Source: Typha latifolia (taxonomy: Eukaryota > Streptophyta > Magnoliopsida > Poales > Typhaceae). Taken from it: DNA of 64,000 nucleotides. The position numbers were made by a program, and so were the translations under genes. A model generated the notes under the pieces. It was not told the origin of the DNA and did not search any database. It saw only the letters and a list, made by a program, of their open reading frames with translations. The stretch lies in the NCBI GenBank assembly GCA_019914945.1, contig CM034100.1, positions 13,217,096 through 13,281,095 of the forward strand. Reading direction: 5' to 3'. Positions 56,761-64,000 of this stretch are shown one piece after another (position 1 is the stretch's first letter; each line of letters starts with the position of its first letter).

Positions 56761-58409
56761 TCACATACATACTAAATCAGACAACTAATATGAATTATTT
56801 ACTCTATATATTGAAAATATTTCAAAGGTCTCTTTTGGGAATAAAAGGACAAATTAGACTATCTGTTTGTGACTTTGTGGGGGCAATCAAGATTAATTAG
56901 CAGACATACTAGGTGGATAAAATTAATTATAATACCAAGGTGAGGAGGCAAACATCTTATAGTCAACAAGGAAGATTTTGGTTCTCATCCCAAAACATGA
57001 AACCAAGTAATTAATTGAAATCTTATGATCATATAAGAGGCTAGTATTCTTATTTTTACAAGAGAAAAGTAGATCTTCGATCCTAATATGAGCTACTTTC
57101 TAGATGATGTGGGATCCATTAATTAATAGTTAATGAGGTGTGAGTAATATAGTTTATAGTACCATCATCCCTCTATAGACATAGGTTGTCCCTCATATTA
57201 TATTAACCTTTATCATTATTATAATAAAATTAGCTTAGATTGTCAAAGAAAATAATAATTGCTCGACCACCAATAAATTTCTATTTTTATTGGAGAAATT
57301 TTCTAATGCCACTTTGGCCCCTCTATTTTGCCTATAATTTTGAGATTTCTATATAACTAATCATGATTAAAATCAAATTTAGATTGAAAAATTATTTGAC
57401 CCTTGTATAAATTATTTAAAATAGTTTAAATGTAATTATTCACTACTTTACCCAATATTATAGTACAAGAAAATAAAAAAATGGTATTTTAACTATTTAC
57501 ATGTGTTTGTTAACATTAATAATAATATGTTAAAAATATTCATTTGAGAATCAATCATAATGGCAATGCTAAAAGAGTTAAAATATTTTAGTAGCAATTA
57601 CAATATTTTAAATAATTTAATTATAATTATGATATTTTGAAAGTTTCTAAGTGATTTGTATATGGCATATTAGGTTAAGTTAAACCATAACACAGATACT
57701 AAGATTAACTTCTTAAATACTCTACTCAGGTGCCCATTTATAAGGATAGATATCTTAATATTTTTAATAATTGGGAAATACAATGTGATATTGACTTATA
57801 GTTAGGAAATACAACGTGAATGCATAACTTAAATCTATACCTAAAATTCGAGTTTTTGACCAAAAATATTGCTACAGTAACTCAGACAGCAAGTTTTAGT
57901 GAGTTAATTAATTTTTTACTATACTGAAAAATTATTAGAAAAATTATTATCTTAGACAACAAATTTTTTTCATAATTATTTCTATATAAACTATTATATA
58001 ACAAATTTGAAATTAAATTTGGAGGAGTTAAGGGGAATCAATGCATCATTTCAAAACGGATAACCCATCGCAAAGTTACGATGATATGAACTTTTTCTTT
58101 ATATTTTAGCCTATCGACAAACTAATTAGTTTACTAAGAATTGATGTCTGTTTGAGGCAGCAATTTACTGTTGTAATAGTTTGGAAAATTGACTGTAGCA
58201 GCTAAAATTCTGCTTAAATCTCTATGATCAAACGGTAGAGGATCCAGACTGTATAGCAAGTACACAAGTTGTCAAACTTAAATTTTGACATTGATGTAAT
58301 TAAGCAAGTAGCATCAACGACCATTCTTGGGTTTCACCAACCAGCTTTGCTACCCACTTGGGCCATCCCAAATAGTTCAAACACTTAATAAATAGTGAAT
58401 ATAAATTTA

Positions 58410-58411
<2 letters not shown>
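56761..58411. other. AT-rich intergenic DNA upstream of the IDA-like gene
   Basis: No gene is supported. Frequent stops in all frames. The last 100 bp grade into an AT microsatellite. Confidence 0.5.

Positions 58412-58446
<35 letters not shown>
58412..58446. repeat. (TA)n microsatellite upstream of the IDA-like gene
   Basis: A run of about 35 bases of TA. It lies about 265 bp before the proposed start codon, so it could overlap the core promoter. No separate TATA box stands out. Confidence 0.9.
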
Positions 58447-58451
<5 letters not shown>

Positions 58452-58541
58452 CTTTAAAATTAATCTTCCATTACCGTTGACAAATTCCAACTCAAAAAAG
58501 TTAGTTGTTGCCTTGGATCTCACTTCTCTTTCTTTTCACAC

Positions 58542-58543
<2 letters not shown>

Positions 58544-58590
<47 letters not shown>
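58544..58590. repeat. (CT)~23 microsatellite in the IDA-like leader
   Basis: An almost perfect CT run ending about 120 bp before the ATG at 58710. CT runs at this distance are frequent in plant 5' UTRs. Confidence 0.9.
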
Positions 58591-58591
<1 letters not shown>

Positions 58592-58709
58592 TTCTACTCC
58601 CATGCACACACACGTCAACACTTTTAATATAACCCTAAGACTACACGACGAGTATAGAAACCATTCAAACCCCCAAGAGGCCCCCAAAAAAAAGAAACTA
58701 AGCTCTCAA

Positions 58710-59006
58710 ATGTCTCCTCCTCCTCCTCCTCCTCCTCCTCCTTATATCTCATGTTGCTTTCTACTCTCTCTTTTCCTTCTCTTCTTCCTCTTTGTGCCTT
58801 GCATCGCCGGCTGCCGCCTCGGGGTCGGTGATCCCGGCGGTAGGCGGCACGAGGATCTCCACCGGCAGGGAGCCGTCACGGGCTTCGTCTATCGAGGTCG
58901 GGCGTTCAACTTCCTCCCGAGAGGCCTAATCCCGCCGTCAGGGCCGTCGAAGAGGCACAACTCCGCCACCGACTCCATTACCATGGATCAAAAGCTCTAT
59001 CCATGA
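58710..59006 (+). CDS. IDL: IDA-like (IDL) secreted signalling peptide precursor
   Basis: A single exon of 98 residues, the usual size for IDA-like precursors. Residues 3-11 are nine prolines, 13-30 a strongly hydrophobic segment (ISCCFLLSLFLLFFLFVP) with a probable signal-peptide cleavage near CIAG. A variable arginine/glycine-rich region follows. The C-terminal EPIP motif FNFLPRGLIPPSGPSKRHN is at 66-84, then a 14-residue tail. The PPSxPSKRHN core is the mature-peptide signature recognised by HAESA-type receptor kinases in organ abscission and cell separation. Relative to the PIPPSAPSKRHN core, the first proline is leucine and alanine is glycine, as in some IDL members. I chose the ATG at 58710 because it has A at -3 and places the signal peptide near the N-terminus. 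An in-frame ATG at 58602 (C at -3) would add 36 residues before it. Confidence 0.88.
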   Translation: MSPPPPPPPPPYISCCFLLSLFLLFFLFVPCIAGCRLGVGDPGGRRHEDLHRQGAVTGFVYRGRAFNFLPRGLIPPSGPSKRHNSATDSITMDQKLYP

Positions 59007-62000
59007 TAAATCCTTCTATTTTTAACCTTTTTTTCTTTTGGTTTTTTGGGTCACTCTGAAAATGTCCAAATTAATTTTGAGAGGCTTCATATATTATTTT
59101 ATGATGTCTATATGATTAGATCGATATGAAAGCTGGGAGGTAGTTTGATGTAGTTTTCCTTCTCTTTTTTAAATTATTATTTTCTTTGTGAATGAAAAAA
59201 GAGTTGGTATATGTCTATATGTCATGAGAACTTATCAGGAGAATGATGTGGAGGATTGAGAGTGGTGAATGGCATATAACAAATTAACTGCTCCACCATT
59301 CAGCATGGACTTCCAATGGCAGTGATGGTGATGGAAGATATCCTACCAACTTTATTGGCTCCTACTAACTCCTTAATTAATTAATCAATTTTGATATGGA
59401 AATCAGAAATGGTCTTGAGAGAATCTCTTAATCCTTACTAATTTCAGGAGAAGAAAGAATTAAGAGTAGAATGTTTGTGCTTTATAATTACAATCTCTTC
59501 TCCACCCCACAAAAAAAAAACAAGAAAAAAAAGAGAGAAATGGTTGTGTTCCATTACCACCACATAGGGACAAATTAAGTTTATATCTCAATTTTACCCC
59601 CATTTGCAAGAAGAATTAGTTTGAATTGGGTCTTTAATTTCCTTGATAAATTAGGTTGCCTATGGTGGAATTATATACCTGATTTGTATCTGCATTTGTT
59701 GACATATTTTGCACTACTTTCATATGGAAACTTCTCCTCAAAGTCAAGTCTTTTGACTAGAGTAGAGGTAGCAAGAAAGTTGCATGCCTTCATATTTAGT
59801 CATGATTAATTGACTCTTTTAAATCATTTGGGACTAAAGAGTCTGGAGTTATGAAGTTTTAAAATAGGTAGCTAGTTTAGAATTTTCTTTTTTTTTTTAC
59901 AACACAAGGAGCCTCGCGCACAAGAACATTTAGCAGGAGGAGCAGTGTGCATTGGGATGTCTCTTTTTAAACAAAAATACCTCATTTTAGAAGACAACAT
60001 TGCAAAAAAAAAAATTAAAATTAAAATTATTGACATGCATATTCTTGAATCATTGGAAGGTAATTTTTGGCAAATGTGAAACAAATGAGAACATCATGGT
60101 AAATATAAAATATCCCACTCTACTGTTCTTTCCTAACTTAGGATTGGGCCTGGTCTATTTCATGGCCTTCAAATAAAAGCAAAGGGTCTGGACTTGAGCC
60201 TTTGCAAGTTGGGCTTATCCTTGCTTGGCCCATTTAGCTTGTGGAATAAGAATATATTTATACCGGTATAAGCTCTTTTATGCTAGTATAAAAAAATTAG
60301 AATAATTATACTAGTATTGACATTATCCCGCGAGTGAACGGGGCTTTAGAGTTATTAAAAATATGGGAGGGTTAACTATGCATTTATAGGAGAGATGGGC
60401 TTTAATCTATTAAGTCCAATGGATCAAACCCAGAGAATAGGTTAGATTTGGGCCTACATTTTAGATATTGGAGTGAAGATTACAAAATGTATATTATCCC
60501 TATCATATGTTTGAAATTTTAGTCCACAAGTGGATCATAATACATCAAAGAGGTCAATGATAAGATGAGCTCACTTGATCACTTTATACTTCACTTTTGA
60601 GTTAGTTTATTGTCTACATGTGGTTATGATTGCATTAAAGGCATATGTTACAAGGTTACAAGCATGGAGGAATTGGATGCTAAGATGAATGCAAATTCCA
60701 AAGTGAGAACTAACTTTTACCTTTGAATCTTTCAAAGGTAGCATGCCATTCAGAGTACTCTGTTTTTTTTTTCTTTTCTTTTCTTTTTATCCTTGGGATT
60801 TTGACATAATCATTAGCTACATTCTTTAAAATACTATAATTATACTCTTTCAAAAATATCATTCTGTTAGTTAAATCTAACTAATTATAATTAATCTAAA
60901 AATAGACTTTTGCCTTCGATTAAATTATGAAAAATAGTTTAAAAGCTATCGAATATTACACCTAATTACCATAGAAAAATTGATGATAAATATTTTATAA
61001 TCTAAACTTTAATAACAATAATCTATTATGAATATTGATATTTTGGAAACTTTTCATGGGCAATTACATTTAAAATATTTCTCTCTCTCTCTCTCTTTTT
61101 ATTTTGCTTTATTAAAGGACAGATAAGCCCTTCAGCTTTGTGTCCTTCTCTGCTACATGCTCTGTTTGTAGGGAAAGGGCAGAGGGAGTAAATGGATTGA
61201 AATGGGAAGGGTTATTATATAATTAGACATTAGTGGAGATGATTGGGTCTCTTGAAACGAGGTGGAATCGCTCAGATTTGGCTGTCTGTGGAGTACCCTA
61301 CACCATCTGATCTCTATTCAGACTCTGGCTAAAGATCCAAACAAGGACATAAGGTTTTAAGGATCTCAGGCCCACACAAAGAGGACATACCTCAAATTTT
61401 ATTTATTAGAAAATTCTTTATTGTCTTTAGCACCAATTTTTTTTTAGGTCCCATTTCTTTGTTTATTTTTTAAACAAAAGAGAGGTGGAAAGTTAACCAA
61501 AACCTTGTCAGAACTGGTTCAGTAATCAACCATCTTTTATTATTATTTTTATATCTAATTAAATTTATTTTTTTAAAAATTAAGACTAAAAAATTAGATT
61601 AACTAATCGAGTTCGGGGCTTAATCCCAAACCAAACAAAGCCTCATACAATATGAGCCCTCGTAACTATCTGAGCTGAGCACCCTCTGTGTAGTTGGATG
61701 CATATTGACGTCTCGATCTCACACACCTGATGATCGTAATTATATTCGAGTATAAAATTGTTAGATCTAATGAATTTTATAGACTACCTTATATATAGAG
61801 AGAGAGAGAGAGAAAAATAAGAGTAATTTAAGGTACTCCACTCAAAACAAATATAAAATTCTCTTTAATTAGTTAGGTCTACCCTACTGTACTTAGATAA
61901 TAAATAAAATATACAGTGTGAATCATATGCATGATGCCCTAATGTGAAATAAAATTCTCTCTAAAGTTGATAAGATATGAAATGAAAAGATTCCTCCTGA

Positions 62001-63250
62001 GATGATTGATTAAGACTGCAACTTCTACATGAATGGAGTAATATGCATTTGAGGTAGAAGATAAGAAGAAGAAAAGAGAGCTAATAAATGGAGCACAATA
62101 GAGAGTGCCTTCCTTCAAGTGGGAAGTGCATTACCAAAAAGCTAGTGATGAATTGCATAAGATATAAATTAAGGATGAGAAAAAAAATTAAAAATAAAAA
62201 AAGATACCCTCAGAATAGTCACATCAAAGCTCTTTGGATCCTTAATTTGTAATCACAAAATGGAACATTTTTTTTTCTTTTTTTCTTTTGTTATTTGAGG
62301 TTGAGATGTTGTCTGGATGAGATTCTCTGCAATCCCCACCTGCAAGAATTCCCAGCAAAAAGACATACTTGGCAGCCTTTGATTGGCTATGGAAATTTTA
62401 TGAGTTGATAAATATCTAATTTTAGGAAATTCTTGGATCTAGTGCCTAAATTATTTAGTTGTTGTCTTTTGGGTAAAATTTTGAGTTTTTTTTTTCCTTA
62501 AAAGAATGTATCAAATATGTCACATTTGAAAAATATAAACCCTAAGCACAATTTTTTCTCCTAACTTTTGCTTATTATAATGAAAGAGCAACTATGCAAT
62601 CTCGAACACAATCGATTTAACGTGGAAAAATTTTATATTCATCTGAAAATTATAGATCCAAACACAGATCGAACTAATTATTAAAATTTATAGCAATTTA
62701 TAAGAATGTCTTATGAATGACCCGTCGATATCTATGACTCTATCCGAAATAATTTTTACTTATTAGAATCTGGGATTCACTACTTTCCATGATATATTTT
62801 CATTTGTCTCTGTAATACTCAAGGCAAGGGTTTTCAAGATCCATAAAAGATGAGATTGTGAGTCTATATTGCTTTTTATTCTTTTTAATTCAAGGGTTTT
62901 ACAAGGATAACCAAAAAGTTTAGAAAATGTACTTAAAAAATTATGATAGTTTAGAAAGAACTAAATATAATTATCGTTAATATTCTTAGTAATCCACCTA
63001 TTTGGCGGTCTTTGATTGGCTAGGAAATTTCAGTCACAAACTCTAAAATGGTAATGAAATGAATCCAGAAGCATGAATAGAGCAAAGTTATTGCAACTTT
63101 CTCCCAGAGAAAGAGAGAGAGAGAGATACAAAAGCAAAAGAAGTGGCGTGCAAGATGCAATCATGCAACCTTAGTATCATATAAGGATAAGGATAAAGAC
63201 TATTTTCTAAACCAAAAAGAAAAGAAAAAAAAAAGAAAAGAACAAGGATA

Positions 63251-63286
<36 letters not shown>

Positions 63287-64000
63287 TAGAGGATATAAAG
63301 TTATTAAACTATTTGCAAACCTTGTAAAAAGAAAATGTAATAATATTTTAAGATCCATTTGGTCTCTCAGTGGCCCAACAAACTTTGGAATTATTATAAG
63401 ATGTATGGGCCATCATTTGGACATATCATCCAATTAGTCTTTGCTTTGGCCCAACCAACATGAGAAACAAAAGCAATTGCATTAAAAGACATGTTATTTA
63501 ATTTATTTTATTCTAATATAAGAGGGAAATATATTTCCACCCACACTTGCTGATCTAAAAGATATATGCTTAGAAACAAAATCTAAAGACGCCATGCATT
63601 GCTTCTAGTCCTCAACTTTGTGGGGGCTTTTACTCAAAAATTTTATAAAAAATAATTAAAATAAAAATAAAACTTTGTGGGGCTTTTAATGTTTTAAACC
63701 CCCAATCATTTCTTTTGCATATGGGGGGAAACTTTATGCCATCTTTTAAGTGAAAGGAATCTAATAAACATTTTAGTTACCAAACCTCCTTGAGCAACAC
63801 AAAAGATCAATAATTCCTTTCTCTTTCTCCTCTTTATTTTCCTTCAAATGGCAAGGCAATGATCAATCTCATATTGAAGCATAAATATTTCTATGGAAAA
63901 ATAAAAACGTTTTCATCAAAAGAATTTTGTTAAGTATTATTATTATTTTTAAAAATAATAATAGTTCAGAGATCTAAATAGAATTATCGTTATTATTTTT
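59007..64000. other. AT-rich intergenic DNA, no supported gene
   Basis: The first 200-300 bp should hold the 3' UTR of the IDA-like gene. Beyond it I see only AT-rich sequence, short microsatellites (GA near 61797-61814 and 63110-63126; CT near 61081-61096) and ORFs without domains (59621-59809, 59872-60084). The slightly richer stretch 61130-61330 has no recognisable gene. Confidence 0.5.
63250..63287. repeat. (AAT)n microsatellite
   Basis: About twelve uninterrupted AAT/ATA triplets in intergenic DNA. Confidence 0.9.

Noticed and set aside
1..64000. tRNA, rRNA, CRISPR or bacterial-type operon features
   Set aside because: None seen. tRNA-like matches are limited to retroelement primer-binding sites and SINE-like heads. 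No regularly spaced repeats of CRISPR type, and all real genes are intron-bearing or plant-specific.
1..64000. Conserved plant microRNA precursors
   Set aside because: I looked by eye for the common mature sequences (miR156, 160, 164, 166, 167, 171, 172, 319, 396, 399) and saw none. A covariance or small-RNA search could overrule this.

Overview
This window is nuclear DNA from a flowering plant. Evidence for this is the intron-rich genes of plant-only families (NMCP/CRWN, HAC, IDA-like), an AT-rich background, telo-box leaders, and plant copia, Ty3, hAT, LINE and SINE-like relics. Exon 1 of the CRWN gene and the IDA-like gene are GC-rich against AT-rich surroundings, which would suit a monocot such as a palm. 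I cannot fix the species from sequence alone.

Layout: 1-20.3 kb is a repeat-dominated block. It holds two LARD-like Ty3 relics with four LTR copies, a hAT insertion whose empty site can be read in the neighbouring relic, a fragment of a DCP5-like gene, a decayed DUF659-type hAT transposon carrying a younger nested hAT miniature, three copies of a tRNA-headed SINE-like repeat, and a copia 3' end. 21.2-46.6 kb is the gene core. A complete 8-exon CRWN1/NMCP1-type lamina gene (+, 1265 codons) and a complete 17-coding-exon p300/CBP-type acetyltransferase gene HAC (-, 1466 codons) face each other tail to tail, with 1.1 kb between stop codons. Both gene models were assembled by hand from splice sites and stay in phase throughout. 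The HAC introns hold four hAT-type non-autonomous elements with 7-8 of 8 matching target-site duplications, plus one relic. 46.6-57 kb is again repeats: a long-inverted-repeat MITE, a gutted copia element with a nested hAT miniature that is itself split by a solo LTR, and a LINE RNase H relic. At 58.7 kb a single-exon IDA-like signalling peptide gene stands alone (+). The rest, to 64 kb, is AT-rich with no gene I can support.

The two large genes both act in the nucleus: CRWN shapes the nuclear periphery and HAC acetylates histones. Nothing in the sequence shows that they are co-regulated beyond convergence and similar telo-box-containing leaders. The IDA-like gene belongs to a separate pathway, secreted peptide signalling through HAESA-type receptors. 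I did not find a new biological system. The most unusual items are the start-codon-overlapping minimal uORF of HAC, the stop codon embedded in a CRWN splice donor, the concentration of hAT miniatures in HAC, and the CpG-rich palindrome array in a solo LTR.
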